DNA of 64,000 bases from Galeruca laticollis (GCA_963921935.1 OY998179.1:20023114-20087113), one strand, 5' to 3'. Positions 36,231-48,475 are shown, counted from the first letter of the stretch. The notes: a model not told the origin generated them from the sequence alone. A program made the numbers and translations.

Positions 36231-38720
36231 CTATTTCGACTTGTATATCCCTGAAAAGCAGCTGAAAAATAGGGTTTCAAAACGAACAGAGTGATTAGGT
36301 TGTGAGAGACAGCAACATGACAGATGTTCCTTATAATGAGATATATGTTTGGTTGATATTTTTGTTATGAAGTCCTTAATAGTAGGTAAGTCTGGTTGTT
36401 CATGTAACCATGCGTTTTTAGGAAATTTTGGGTAAACTGTTTTGTAAGGTACTGCCATGCGTAGGCACTTGTTTTGCACCACTTGTAGTGTGTGAAAATT
36501 GTGTTTAGTGGCAGTGCAGTAAGCTGGTGCGGCGTATGTTAATATAGGTCTAATGATTTGCCGATATATCATCAGTTTGTTGAGTGTTGAGAGACAACTT
36601 TTCTTACAAATCAGCGGGTACAATTTGCTCATTGCAATTTTTGCATTTTGAACTTGCTTCATTATGTGCGCGTTGGCGTTAGTATTGCCATGCACTGTGT
36701 ACTTTAATGTGCTACTGGGAGTGATAATTTGCCCACCTACACACATCTGTAATTGCAATGAGCTCTTGCTGTCCTCCTAAGTAACAAGTACTCTGTCTTG
36801 AAGGGTTTGATTGTGAGTTTACTGTCTTTCATGTATGTAAGTATTTGTGTATTAATGTATGTTTGTATATTTTGTAGTGCGATGTCAGGTGTTGATGCAG
36901 ATGATACAAAACAAGTGTCGTCTGCATACATGGCCGTTAGGTTTTGTGGGGAGGAGGGTAAATCGTGGGTAAAAATTGAATATAAGAAAGGTGAAAGAAC
37001 TGATCATTGCGGAACTTCGGCTTGTATGGAGAATGGCGCCGCTAAGCCTTCGTTCACACAGGAATAAAATTTTCTATTATTTACATATGATTTAACAATT
37101 TTTATTAATTATTCTGGAAATTTAAGATTTATTAGTTTATACAATAGCCCCTCGTGCCATACAGTATCAAAGTCTTTTTGAATGTCGATGGTGACCATTA
37201 CAGATTTATTTTTCTTATAAAATTCTTCCCTAATATGATTAAATACTATAATAATTTGAGCAACAGTACTGTGTCGGCCTCTGAAACCATACTGCTCTTG
37301 GAGTATAATATTTTGTTTAACAACAAAGTGTTGCATTGTTTTAAGAATAATTTTATCAATCACCTTTGCTATATTATTTAATAGGGAGATAGGTATGTAA
37401 CTATCCACATAACAAGGTTGCTTGTTGGCTCTAATAATCGGGATAACATTGGAAATCTTGAGCATATCTGGATAGATACCGGTTTTGATTATGTAATTAA
37501 CAATATGCGTAATTTGTTGTTTTTGATATGCCATCCCTCCCCGACGCAGTCTTATTTTTAAGTGTGGCAATGGTGTTGAGTATTTCTGAAGTGGTGTGTT
37601 TTGTTTATTGTGTAAGTAATCTGATATGGTGAAGTTGCGTACTTACTGTGTTATTTGTGAAATTGTCCTAGATGTGATGATCCCAAAAAGACATTATTCA
37701 AAAAGACATTGTTAGATTTGTGTAAACAATAATTTCAAATATTGATAGCGGCCAGTGAACTGATAAGGACAAGTGAAATAGATAACAAACACGTCCGTTT
37801 TGTAAATATCGTATTCGCACGACCTACAAGATCAAGAATACGGGGCAGTGACTGTGTTAGCTTTAATAATTTCCTATAAATAGATAAGTTCAATACTTTG
37901 AGGATGATTCACTATTATTGTTTTTAATAGTACAAACGTATGTATTGTGTATCTATAATCTATATTTGTAGTTTATAAATATATGTTATCCCAGTGAGTT
38001 TTAAAAACGATATTATTTATTTAACCCTAAAGAATGGTTTACGAGGTAAGCGTTTCCCGGAGATGATGGTTAAAGAAGTATATACGAGGGACACTTGCTA
38101 AGTAACCACCGCAAACTCTCCAAAGGCTTCTGCGATATTGGATTTTTGAGTAAGTGTTTTACCATTCGAAACGATTTTTGTTATTTCTTCTCTATTGTTT
38201 TTCAGTTTTTTAGTTATTTTCCATAAGGAATTTTCTTTTGGGGAAAGCTTTTCTAAGAACAATTTCCATGTGTAGTTTCTGTATTCACATATTAAGGTAT
38301 TTATTAGGTTTTCGATACTGCTTTAGTATTTGTCTATCATTGTCGTTTCTGCTAGCTTGCCATCTTCTTCGAATTTTATTTTATCATTTATGATTTTAAC
38401 AATATAGTCCTGAAGGGTATTTTGGGATTGTGGTTTAGGTTTAACGGATGTTGTAATATTTCTAGCTGTGATTATTATGTTTTGTAAATTCTGAATTGTG
38501 TTATCTAATTGATTTTGGTTTTCAATTTTGTCTGTGATTATAAAATTTTTTTTTATGTGTTTTCCGTATAATGTCCAGTTTTTGGTTGTGTAATCGTGTG
38601 TTCTAATTGGGGGTGAGTGTGTAGTAAGGCCAGGGATGGTTTTCATTTTCGAGATGGTATTTATGTTTCTGCCTATGTCTAGGTCGATTGTGCTGGGGGA
38701 GAAGTCGGAGTAGGGAAAAT
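36231..38720 (-). pseudogene. Jockey-clade LINE ORF2, endonuclease end to RT C-terminus
   Basis: Reading from high to low coordinates: DFSPSTIDLDIGRNI (about 38,700; endonuclease end), a linker (38,323-38,646), a gap of decayed linker, RT with VNYIIKTGIYPDMLKISNVIP, YIPISLLNNIAKVIDKII, LQEQYGFRGRHST and VTIDIQKDFDTVWHEGLLYKL (37,109-37,570), a stretch with QAEVPQGSVLSP-like wording (about 37,000), MYADDTCFVSSAS (36,931), and a C-terminal region with RPILTYAAPAYCTAT and QVVQNKCLRMAV (36,231-36,758). The YADD box and the jockey-style Ala/Tyr-rich C-terminus support the clade. Frames change at least three times. No RNase H follows, in line with jockey. Confidence 0.82.
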
Positions 38721-38962
38721 GGGTGGAGTAGTTTGTGCTGAAAATGTTGCAGTCCGAATTATCACAGAACCTCAGGAGAGAACTTCCGTTGGGGTTGACG
38801 TGTGTCTTCTTAAGTAATAATTTTAAAGATCAGCAAATAATAGATTTCATTGGTTTCTTATATCAAAGCACAGTTATACTAATCTTAAATGGGAGAAAAG
38901 ATATGCAGGATATCCCCAAAGGGCTAATAATATCTAAGCTTTAATAGGGTAAAGTCGGGTGA

Positions 38963-39348
38963 GATGGCCAGTCCGGAGAGATGGCCAACAGCTAAAACTT
39001 GACTAACGGGTCGTGAGATGGTGCTGCCTGTCCTCTCCCACAATAAATTAATATCCATATCCAGCCAGTGCGTTGTCGTTTAAGTCGAGGTCATGTTAAA
39101 GCGTCAAAACAATAAAAATAATATCACCTCTTTATAAAATTTTATATTAGTTTTGTGTCACCTCCTACTGTGAATGTTTGTGAGGAAATTTAGTGCCGAT
39201 TTCAATATATTAGGTGAGTACAATGTTCTTTAGATGATTCTAACCTCAAACAACAGTTAAAAATGTGCGGTGGGTTTTGTTTGTCACATTGGCTATCTCT
39301 CCCTAGCATTTGGGAGAGATGACGAACCAATAGTAGGGACAGATGGCC
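38963..39348 (+). promoter_or_regulatory. Subterminal GATGGCC repeats of the pogo element (left end)
   Basis: GATGGCC occurs at 38,963, 38,980 and 39,342 (plus). At the right end it occurs as the complement GGCCATC at 41,334 and 41,537 and as GATGGCC at 41,385. Six copies close to the two ends and, as far as I saw, none in the coding part. Probable transposase-binding sites, by inference. Confidence 0.6.
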
Positions 39349-39407
39349 ATATATTTTTACGTCTCTTTTTTTACAGTTTGGCATCATTTCCATTCTGCTG
39401 CGAAAAC

Positions 39408-41262
39408 ATGCCAACGAAGTATCAAAGAAGGAACTCGAATCGTGGAAACTATACTGAAGAAAATCTGCGGCGAGCAATGGACCCTGTCAGAAACGGTTCT
39501 TCTATGAACGGCGCTTCAAAAAATTATGACATTCCTAGGAAAACTCTTGAAAGGAAAAATGTGTCGACGACAGGTAAAATGGGGCCGGATAGCATGTTGG
39601 GGGAGGCAAATGAAAATAAATTGGTGCAACATATTAGGAAGGCACAAAAATGCGGTTTTCCTATGACAGTTCCAGATGTTCGAAAGCTTGCCTATAATTT
39701 TGCGGAAAGTCTAAAAATCAATCACAAGTTCAACAAAGAAAAAGGATGTGCCGGTTCCGATTGGTTTAGGTCTTTTTTGAGAAGACATCCAGACTTGTCT
39801 ATTCGCAAGGCTGAGGGTGTATCTCTAGGGCGAGGTGAAGGCATGAACCGTTTAGATGTGGGAAATTATTTCACTTTACTGCAAGAAGTACTGGAACAAA
39901 ATGAGCTTTTCGACAAACCTGGATGCATTTATAATGTCGACGAAACAGGCCTTCAATTAAATAATCGTCCTGGACATGTCTTAGCCCAAAAAGGAGCAAA
40001 GGATGTTGTCACAGTGACATCAGGGGAAAAAGGTGAGACAATATCGGGCATAGCTTGTTGTAACGCTGAAGGTTTTTTCCTGCCGCCGGTCTGTGTATTT
40101 AAAGGCAAGAATTTAAAGACTGAGTGGACTGATTCAATGCCGCCTGGTTCACATATTGTAATGTCTCAAAAATCAGCCTACGTTACTGCAACGATTTTTT
40201 TGAATTGGTTTAAAAACCACTTCTTGCTACGTGAGGAGAAGGGAAGGCATTATTAATTCTTGACGGGCATGCTTCTCACTGTTCTTGTGTTGAACTTTTA
40301 AAAACCGCTGAAGCAAACAATGTCGTTTTATTGTGCCTACCTCCGCACACTACCCATTATTTGCAGCCGCTCGACAGAGCTTTTTTCAAGTCGCTCAAGT
40401 CCTTCTACTATCAATCCTGCAGAGAGTGGATGCAGAGTCACCCCGAAAGGAAACTGGGGAGACTCCAGTTTGGTGAACTTTTAACGAAAAGCTGGAGCAA
40501 ATCCGCGACCGCTGGAAATGCTATATCCGGCTTCAGGGCCACTGGCATATTTCCCTGGAACCCCGATTCCATACCCGATCATTCTTACACAGTTGCTGAT
40601 CGAATAGTAAACAGCGAAACTAGGAAATACCATAGAACCCTCACACAGACACAAGTAACGAAAACTCAACTATCGAACGCTGAAGCAACACAAGAACTTA
40701 GACACCCAGTCATCATAATGGATGAATCGATACCATCCTGTAGCCAAGCTGGTACAGAACCTCGATGTTCAACTCCAGCGGAAGGGACATCTGTTCCAGA
40801 TTTGACGCCTGGAAAGCTCTTAGATCAAATTAATCCCACACCTAAGTTAGTTGTTTCTGCAAAAAACGAGCAAAGACAGTTGCTACCCTATTAACGCCTC
40901 CTGACTATATAGCGACTGTGAAAAACAAGTCCACAAAAAAATCTGAACAGACTAAGAAGGACACCCCGAAAACTAAACTTCGAAAACTAACAATTGGCCA
41001 AAAAAAGAAACGTTCGCCTTCGCCAAGTTCTGATGAGGAGGAGAATATTGAAGTTCAATATGAAGAGGAAAGTGATGCCATTTCTGAGGTGGATGAAACT
41101 GAATGTGTAGGATGCGGAGAAAGTTATAACATCACAAAAAAAAGAAGGTGGTTGCAGTGCATAATTTGCCAGAAGTGGTTTCATGAAAATTGCTCTTCCT
41201 ATTTGAACGCATGCCAAAATTGTGGTAAAACTGCGTTTAAAAAGAAGCAAGATAGTTGTTAA
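39408..41262 (+). pseudogene. pogo/Jerky-type DDE transposase with C-terminal PHD-like finger, two frameshifts
   Basis: From MPTKYQRRNSNRGNYTEENL: an HTH_psq-type DNA-binding segment (GSSMNGASKNYDIPRKTLERK), a CENP-B-like HTH (SDWFRSFLRRHPDLSIRKAE), then the DDE_1 core: Asp1 in YNVDETGLQLN, Asp2 in LILDGHASH, Asp3 in THYLQPLDRAFFKSLK. The C-terminus carries a CxxC...CxxC...HxxC...CxxC finger (CVGCGESYN, CIICQKWFHENC, CQNCGK; about 41,105-41,225), as in Jerky/pogo-type proteins with a PHD finger. Breaks: a one-base frame change near 40,245 just before Asp2, and another near 40,875 between the acidic/Ser-rich region and a Lys-rich segment. All three catalytic Asp are present. Confidence 0.88.
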
Positions 41263-41703
41263 GGATATTTTTTATATTTTGTTTTAATAAGTAGTGTGTT
41301 ATTTTTTATGTTTTATTCGCGTTTTTATATTGTGGCCATCTATCCCTTATTGCATTGGCCAACTGACCCCACCGAACCGGGATAGATGGCCATATACAAT
41401 TTTTATAAATAATAATAAATAAAAAATAAAAGTGTTTTCAATGTATTTATTCACCAGTATGCTCGGATGACAAAAAAATATTGTATGGAGCCTAACCCTC
41501 ACCAAAAATTTACAGGCCCCTATTATGCAAAACGGTGGCCATCTCACCCGACTTTACCCTATTTGTAGGTCATTTCTTGGTCCAGCCCAAAATAATTATT
41601 AAACATCAGGTATGCATCAGAACAAATGTAACTTCTGTAATTCTGACGATGACATTTTAAGATATCGAAGCCATTGTCACATTTTTATGATTTTCCCATT
41701 ATA

Positions 41704-43218
41704 CAGAGTGTCCAGAAACTCTCCTGCCAAACGTAAACTACAGACAGTAGATGTGATTTTACGACCATCTAACCTAATTTACCTGTATCCTAAAGTTCCT
41801 TCTAATTGAGTAACACCCTCTGAAAATGACGCTGTTAAGTCACTTTTTTAAGCATATACAGTGTGCGGCATTAGTGCGAGGAAGTTCAAATACTCACTTG
41901 TCGTGAGAGATACGAAAAAAATTTGTTCAGATAAAAGTTAAGCCATATATAGGACCATATTTTGAAAATATTTTCAAATATACAGTGCCGCCCATATATG
42001 TATGAGGCATTTATTAAATTCTGATGAAAAGGGGTTAAAAAAAGAGGAATCTATTCCAAGATATAAGATTTACAATATCAAATATAAAAATTAAAAAAAT
42101 GCTTCAATTTACATTTGAAATTTCCGAGTGGATACAAAATTATCTAATTTTGTTATCAATCTTATTAAACAGAAAAACTTTTGAATGCAGCTAAAATCAT
42201 TAATATCGGTTAAAAAACGAAAAAGTTATACATTTGTTCATAAGTTTGAACCTTCCCCACCCATTATTTGAAGAATAATGACAAAAAATCTCCGTAATTA
42301 AATTTTTCATAATCTCATCAAGATTTCAAAAATTGTATTTTTAGGACACCTTTAGTATGTTTTTTTGGAGTATCATGTTTTCGAGTGTTCATTCCACCCC
42401 TAGCGGATATTTTAGAGACTGCAAAATATTTTCCAGCAATTTTTCAGGATCCCTTACCTAAAGGAAATTTTTTTGAAAGTTGTACCATGATTGCAATACC
42501 TCATATCGTACAAACAAGAAAATCGAGGGGAATAAAAATATGTGGAAATATACAGGGTGTTCCATTTAAAAAAAGATAAGTTAGGTTCATCTTGCCAATA
42601 TGAGTGGCCCTGTATATTTGACAATATTTTCAAAATATGGTCCTATATATGGCTTAACTTTTATCTAAATAAATTTGTTTCGTATCTCTGACGACAAGTG
42701 ATTAATTGGACTTCCTCGCACTAATTCCGCAACCTGTATAAAAAATCTTCTACCTACAAAATTCAAACATGGTATGTATATTGTATGAGCCATCCAGTGA
42801 TGAATTGATTACTACAAACACGCGTATTTTTATTACCGTCACAAGCGTTCAACGTGGGAGGGGCAACGGGTAAATTTTGTAAAAAATTTTGTGAACCAGT
42901 TTTTGACAAATTTTACAGTAAGTTCAAAAACTATGAGGTATTTTCCAAAAGAAGGTGCCCTTGTTTGAATTCGCTATTATGCGCATTTTTCTAGAAAAAT
43001 CAATTTATAATGATATTGAATGCCAAAATACCAAAAATTTAAATCGATTTTTCTCAAAAACGGTCAATTATGGCGAATTCAAACAAAAGAGCATTTTTTT
43101 TTTGGAAAATATCTTATAGTGCATGAATTTACTGTGAAATTGCATTATGTTAGATGGACATAAAATCACATCCAGTATCTGTAGTTTGCGTTTGGCAGGA
43201 GACATTCTGGATACCCTG
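41704..43218. mobile_element. Tc1/mariner-type non-autonomous element, TSD TA
   Basis: Outer inverted repeats of about 70 bp: CAGAGTGTCCAGAAACTCTC at 41,704 and, complemented, CAGGGTATCCAGAATGTCTC at the right end (43,218). Both continue into CCTGCCAAACG and end near CCATCTAAC. TA flanks it on both sides. It sits in the PLE end directly before GTGGAATT. No coding capacity. A second element of the same style is nested within it. Confidence 0.85.
41859..42736. mobile_element. Nested Tc1/mariner-type MITE, about 878 bp, long inverted repeats
   Basis: Arms of about 125 bp: left CAGTGTGCGGCATTAGTGCG (41,859), right complement CAGGTTGCGGAATTAGTGCG (42,736). Both continue through the sequence around TATATAGGACCATATTTTGA. 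TA duplicated on both sides. No transposase. It interrupts the 41,704-43,218 element. Confidence 0.85.
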
Positions 43219-43318
43219 TATAGTGGAATTATTTAGAAGCAGTTTGTTTCATTTATAACGGTAACATGAGTAGATTTCACAAAGTAAGGGTTGAAACAGT
43301 AAATTTAAAAAATTAACT

Positions 43319-44150
43319 GAATTATTCAATAAGCATCTAACGAACGTCTCGTGTTTACGTTTTGTTCATCCAAAGGTGACCTCACTAGCGACACCATGAC
43401 ACCGACAAGCGTTTTGGTGTGAATTTTAAATCTAAAAACTAAAATAAAATTTTTCTCCGTATAAACCTTTATTACGAGCAGAAATATGTTATTCAATGTA
43501 AATAATTTACGTTTCCAAACATTATAAGACAGTTTTTCAAAATCTGTCGTAATGCCTATTGTATTGTTTATCGTTTTAAGTCTGATTCTTCTCTTACCAG
43601 TACTGAAACGGGTTTTTAGTATTCTTTCTCAATTGATGAGCTCGTTCAAATTTCCCCTAATGCGAAAACTAGCTTTACGTTGTTTGCTGACTGGTCTACA
43701 ATATAACCACAAATATGGCGATAGGTTATGAAACCATAATTTAATCCATATGCAATACGCTCCCGGTTAATAATTCAATTTGAATTCTCATGGCGATAAT
43801 GTTGTTTGTCTCTTCTATTCGAAATGCTCAATGTTTTATTTATTAGATTATTGGCGAACCAACTTTTAAATTGAGTAATTTGTATAACAATGTATATTTA
43901 TTACGGTCGCAATGCATTAGATTGTTATAATTTTTTTTGAATACGTTATATCTAAGTAGTAGTTCCAGGAATGTTTATTAATAGAAATACGTGCGCAATA
44001 AGACATTGAAATAACATTTCTGGACATAAATAAATATAAATATGTTGCTTTATATAGTATATTATCATCATATGGTGTTTATCGGTGCAAAAATCGATGA
44101 AGTCCGAAAAAATCCGCGGTGATACTCAATTTTTTCAGTAAAATTCCAAA
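43319..44150. other. AT-rich spacer, nothing recognised
   Basis: No domain, RNA or repeat recognised between the PLE terminus and the LTR fragment. Confidence 0.4.
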
Positions 44151-44154
44151 CTAT

Positions 44155-44556
44155 TGTAATGTTTTTCTTATTTATTTAAAAGTTTTTATTAGGACGCGTG
44201 GGATAAATTTATACACACGGTATATCTACTCACTTAATTTAATTATCCACTAATTAATATTAAATACGCAGTATATTCACTTACACTAATTTATATAAAC
44301 ACTTCACTACTGTTTATTTACTTACACTTGATTCATATAAATACATTACTATTAACTATTTCACTGTTCTGCCACGAGATCAAATTGTAAACTAAACTCC
44401 GTTGGTAGGTAATCTCTCTTATATATTAAGTACCTTCTATTTTGGAAACTTCTCCCAACAATCGACCTTCCGGAAAATCTCTAGATAACAATAGTAACAA
44501 AAAATAATAATAGATAATTTGAAGAAATTCCTCCGATATTTTAACTTTCATATACA
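44155..44556 (-). mobile_element. Truncated LTR fragment, same family as the solo LTR at 19.5 kb
   Basis: Minus strand matches the 3' three-quarters of the solo LTR: TTATCTAGAGATTTTCCGGA, GATCTCGTGGCAGAACAGTG, ATTTATCCCAC and AAATAAGAAAAACATTACA, the last being the LTR end at 44,155. Homology fades near 44,556 (GAAAGTTAAAATATCGGAGG), so the 5' part of the LTR is missing. Confidence 0.78.
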
Positions 44557-45860
44557 GTGTTAGGAAAATTCTGAGAGCACATATGTTTTATCGTGAATGT
44601 GATAGAAAGAGACAAAATACATATAAATTCAGTGTATTATTTTTCTTCGCTAGCAGGATAACATAGCATAAGATACCTAACTCTGTGTTCTCTCTCCATT
44701 TTCAATGTACACGTTGAAAGTGTGCCCATAATAACATAATGTGCGAAATAAGTCGTATTTTAATTTGCATTAATAATAATATGTGTGTCCAAACATCTCA
44801 ATTCTTATTTTTCGCTAACAGGATCTCATAATAAAGTGGAAAATACATGCCCACAACGCCAGCGTGTTACAAATTCTTTGTATGTACTAACAGTGTTGCC
44901 AATTTTCATTGTATATTTATATTAATATCAAAATGCATTGTTCTAACATGAGAACAAGTTATAAGAAGCTTTTAATTATGATAATTCAAGAGGTTGTAAC
45001 AGATCAAGATATAATTAATCACATCTATTCGTTAAACATTTTATTGTAGTGCTGGAAATTGTTCTAGTTTTCAGTTTGAAAGCGGTTAAAACCTTTACTT
45101 TTTTTCAGATTTGGCAACGTCAAATTTGTCTTCGACCATCTGGGGTTGGAATGTATTAGTAAAAAGTTTAAAAATAATAGCTGCTTTCTTTTGACCAAAA
45201 TATTAAATTATTTCAATGAAAACGGATTGTAATTGGTTCTTACTAGACAATTAACTAAGATTATTTGATATTCGGTTGCATTTATTGAATTATAACGACA
45301 GTGCTATACTGAGAGAAAAGAAAAGTTGAGAGAATGTTTTGCATTTATTTCAACTTAAGAAAATCTGTGGAACTGGAATAAAAATATTGTTTAACGGTTT
45401 AAGGAATTTTTTTGGGATGTTAATTTATTCATTCTAGGTTCAGTTTTCAAAAAACTTGAACCGCCTATTTCATTTTTCAAATTAAAATGTAAAACGTTAA
45501 GTAGGAACAAATATAATTTAATTTTTCTTTTTTCTCGTCGTATCATCAATTTCCAATTATTACTATATCGACGACAATAATCGATATAGTAGCAACAAAA
45601 AATCAATTAACAGTCGTTATATTTGACAGCGAATACTGCAGATTATCTGTTTAACTGTTATTTAACCGCCTGTAATTCCTCCGCTCCTGATAAAACGATT
45701 TCGTTGACGGCCGTAATTCTTCTACTTTTATCTATCCCCTCTCTTCATTTTCAATCTACACGTTGGAATTGTAAGTGCCCTTAAAATATTCTTTTTCATT
45801 TGTGAGAGAAATCAACTCCATTAAATTTCAACGTAAAACGATAATTCTCTCATGGCGAAA
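44557..45860. other. AT-rich spacer with a diverged direct repeat
   Basis: CTCTCTCCATTTTCAATGTA / CACGTTGAAAGTGTGCCC (44,689-44,729) is similar to CTCTCTTCATTTTCAATCTA / CACGTTGGAATTGTAAGTGC (45,739-45,779). No domain recognised; the minus-strand frame at 45,391-45,606 is not convincing. Confidence 0.45.
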
Positions 45861-45869
45861 CTAAACGTT

Positions 45870-47487
45870 TGTTTGCGAATGAGATACTGGTCCCAATGTC
45901 TCTGATGGCTGGAAACTACTTATTTTCCAATAGTACTGTTCATTCAAGCAAGGGAAAGGACAAAGATCCATCAAAAGCCAAATCATACAGGCCTATATGC
46001 CTGCTGAACAAAATGGGAAAATTGCAAGAAAAGCTTTTGTGTAGGAGACTGCAGCACAAAAGAAGAGAAATCAGTATGGGTATAGGCCAGGAAAGTCAGC
46101 TAAAGATACCATTTAGAAGTCGATTAACACGATAGACAGTAGCGAAAACAAATATGTCATAACAATATTCATAGATATATCAGGAGCTTTCGATAATCTC
46201 TGGTGGCCGGCAATTTTCGAAAGACTTCGGGGGATGCAGTGCCCAGCCGCAATCTATGAGAGTTTTCGAAGCTACTGTCAGGACATGTATGCAAGTGTCG
46301 ACTGTCCAACTAGCAGGATAACAAAGCGCATAAGCAAAGGATGTCCTAAGGGATCAATATGCGGCCCAATTTCTTGGGACCTGATGCTTGTGGAGCTTCT
46401 TGATCAGACATCGCAAACGGAGTGCATATTGGGAGTCGTTGCGTATGCCGATGATCTGCTCATCATCATAGATGCGAACAATCGAAGAGCATTAGAAGAA
46501 AAATACAATGCGGCACTAGAAATAGTGAACGCTTGGTGCAAAAAAGTGAAACTGTTTCATCAGAAAAGACTACTTATAGTCTAGTGAAAGGTCAACTGGC
46601 TAGAGACTCTCAAATGGGGATTGATGGTCAGTCAATTAGGAGATCACACCACACAAGATACTTAGGTGTGACCCTAGACGAGTCTCGATTGTTCGCATAT
46701 AACATAACAAGTATGTGTGAGAGGGCAACATCGGCGATGCACAGACTAACAAGTTTGGAGCATCGCGAGTACAAGTTGCCCCTTAGGCAGGTGCGAGAGT
46801 ATATGAGTGCGATATTGGCGTCAGTGGTTGGATATGGGGCGAGCGTATGGGTGCAAAATATCAAAAAATGGAGAAAAAGTAGATAGGGCTCAAAGAGGCA
46901 TTATAAGGATGACCGGAGCATTCAGAACGACTGCAACACAGGGGCTCACAACGTTAGTGCCGTTGTAGTTGGAAATCAAGAAAAGAGCAGCCATGCACTG
47001 GTTGCGGCGTGCTGACCACGCGAAAGTGCAGACTATTATTGGGAGAAGAGTATTGACAAAATCAGAGATATATCAAGAAATACACAACCAATGGCAGGCG
47101 ATGGGGCGAAATGCGGACAAGGCCAGAAGATTGTTCCAGTTCTTGCCATTATTGGCAGAAATACCAACGTACTTCAACCCAACGCCTGGGTTGGTACATT
47201 TTCTCACTGGCCATGGTCCGTATCCGACATATTTGAATAGACTCAACATGAAGGAAGATGGTCTGTGCGAATGCGGCAAAGAAGGCACACCGGAGCACGT
47301 TTTCCTTCAGTGCAGGTTATACGAAGATACGGATAACCTACGACAAAAAACTCAAGACCGCACGTCAGTTGACGAAATAAAAAGACTTCTAAATGAAGAA
47401 AAGTCTTACAACATCCTGAACATATTAGCTCAGAAGGTCTCGCTCAAACAACAAGAGGCCTTCAACAGAAGAAAAAACAGCTACTAA
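45870..47487 (+). pseudogene. R1-clade LINE ORF2: reverse transcriptase and C-terminal zinc finger
   Basis: KSYRPICLLNKMGKLQEKLL (about 45,985), QYG-like YRPGKSAKDTI, then FIDISGAFDNLWWPAIFERL (first Asp), ISKGCPKGSICGPISWDLML (about 46,330), VVAYADDLLIII (about 46,440; catalytic YADD), RYLGVTLDESR, and a C-terminal GHGPYPTYLNRLNM...LCECGKEGTPEHVFLQC (CCHC finger typical of R1 elements, about 47,205-47,315). Frames change near 46,075-46,140, 46,560 and 46,885-46,965. The protein copies its RNA at the nicked target. Endonuclease and ORF1 are absent. Confidence 0.85.
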
Positions 47488-48016
47488 TCAAAACGAAGAA
47501 CAAAGGAAACATAACCAGACACCAAAACCATACGAAAAAACAGGGTGCGTAGCAAACTTCATCGGAAACGCTCTGGACCAAGGGCCAAAGGCTCGCCGAG
47601 CTCCCGGTGGAGGAGGCTACGCGCTTGAGTATCTGCCGACCTTGACTAGGGAGGTAGATAAGTAGTTTTAGAAGTAGAGTAAGGTAGGTTAATGCTCGAT
47701 GTATGTAGGCACAGCATGCACTAGGTGCATGTTGGCAAAAAAATTGCATGTAGTAGAAGTGGTTTACTAACATAGGTTTAGGAAAAGTGTCAGTCAAGAA
47801 TAATTTCAATGAAAAACATAGTAATGCATGTGAATAGTATTAAGAACTAACGCAAAAATAGACGACACTAGTAGATTAGGGCTTTTCATACTAACAAATA
47901 TTGTAAGAAAGAAAAAAACCAAAAAGAAATTGCATGTCAGTAGAAAAATTGAAAAACGATCTGCTTTAAATTATCAGGCAGCAGATCTGAGTATTGTAGT
48001 ATAATGAAAAAAAAGT
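45870..48016 (+). mobile_element. R1-clade LINE, 5'-truncated
   Basis: RT to C-terminus of an R1-type ORF2 (45,870-47,487), then a 3' UTR of about 530 bp (with GGTGGAGGAGGCTACGCGC) ending in a short A-run at about 48,008-48,015. The next bases belong to a gypsy integrase on the other strand, so it inserted at that border. There is no 28S rDNA flank, so this is not an rDNA-site R1 insertion. Confidence 0.8.
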
Positions 48017-48017
48017 C

Positions 48018-48466
48018 CTATTCATTCTTTAGACCACACCGTCTGATTGTGGATGCAACGCTGTTGTCCTGATCTCCTTCATTCTCAGCTTGTGACAAAT
48101 TTCCTGGAATGCCTGGCTCTCGAAAAATTTCTTCCTTGATCGCTGTGGACTTCCAAGGGCACTCCATATCGGCTGATAAATTATTTTGCCAGTACATCCG
48201 CGATAGTTGTGGTCTCTTGATTCGGGATCGAATAAATTTCCATCCAGTTTGTGAAATAATCCATTACTACCACGATGTATTTACCATCATTTTCTGTCAT
48301 CGGAAATGGTCCAACGATGTCTAAAGCAATCATTTCGAAAGGGCTTCCAACATTATACTGTTTCATGGCTGCTTTTTTGTTGCAATGTGGTCCATTACTC
48401 GTAGCACAAGTCGTACATTTCTTACACCAGTCCTTCACATCGTCGGAGCTGTTCATTCAATAAAAC
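48018..48466 (-). pseudogene. Ty3/gypsy integrase, second part (CC of zinc finger and catalytic core)
   Basis: Minus strand: WCKKCTTCATSNGP (the CC half of the HHCC finger), FEMIALDIVGPFPMTENDGK (first catalytic Asp), YIVVVMDYFTNWMEIYSIPN, then RTTALHPQSDGVV just before the A-tail of the R1 LINE at 48,016. A stop follows VV. The HH half lies 8.3 kb away, beyond the hAT element. Integrase inserts retrotransposon cDNA into the genome. Only this domain of the gypsy element remains. Confidence 0.85.
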
Positions 48467-48475
48467 TAGCGTTAC

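Larger units (their letters stand above)
38947..41559 (+). mobile_element. pogo-type (Tc1/mariner superfamily) transposon, TSD TA
   Basis: Ends are GGGTAAAGTCGGGTGAGATG at 38,947 and its complement ending at 41,559, extending to GGCC: about 24 bp of inverted repeat. TA duplications flank it (38,945-38,946 and 41,560-41,561), and excising it rejoins the PLE sequence CTTTAATATTTGTA seen intact, on the other strand, at 60.0 kb. The heptamer GATGGCC is repeated near both ends (see separate entry). One transposase gene lies inside. Length 2,613 bp. Confidence 0.9.
38803..43318 (+). mobile_element. Penelope-like element family A 3' end, split by two DNA transposons
   Basis: Three separated segments join into one PLE tail on the plus strand. 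38,803-38,946 (GTCTTCTTAAGTAATAATTT ... AAGCTTTAATA) equals the complement of 60,040-60,195. 41,560-41,703 (TTTGTAGGTCATTTCTTGG ... GTAACTTCTGTAATTCTGAC ... ATCGAAG) equals the complement of 59,885-59,990, with some internal loss. 43,219-43,318 (GTGGAATTATTTAGAAGC ... GTTGAAACAGTAAATTT) equals the outer terminal repeat at 25,320-25,385 reversed. The order matches the uninterrupted copies. A degenerate hammerhead-like core (CTGACGA at 41,643) lies in the middle segment. Confidence 0.82.

Noticed and set aside
45870..48016. R1 element inserted at its usual 28S rDNA site
   Set aside because: Flanks are AT-rich DNA and a gypsy integrase, with no rRNA sequence.
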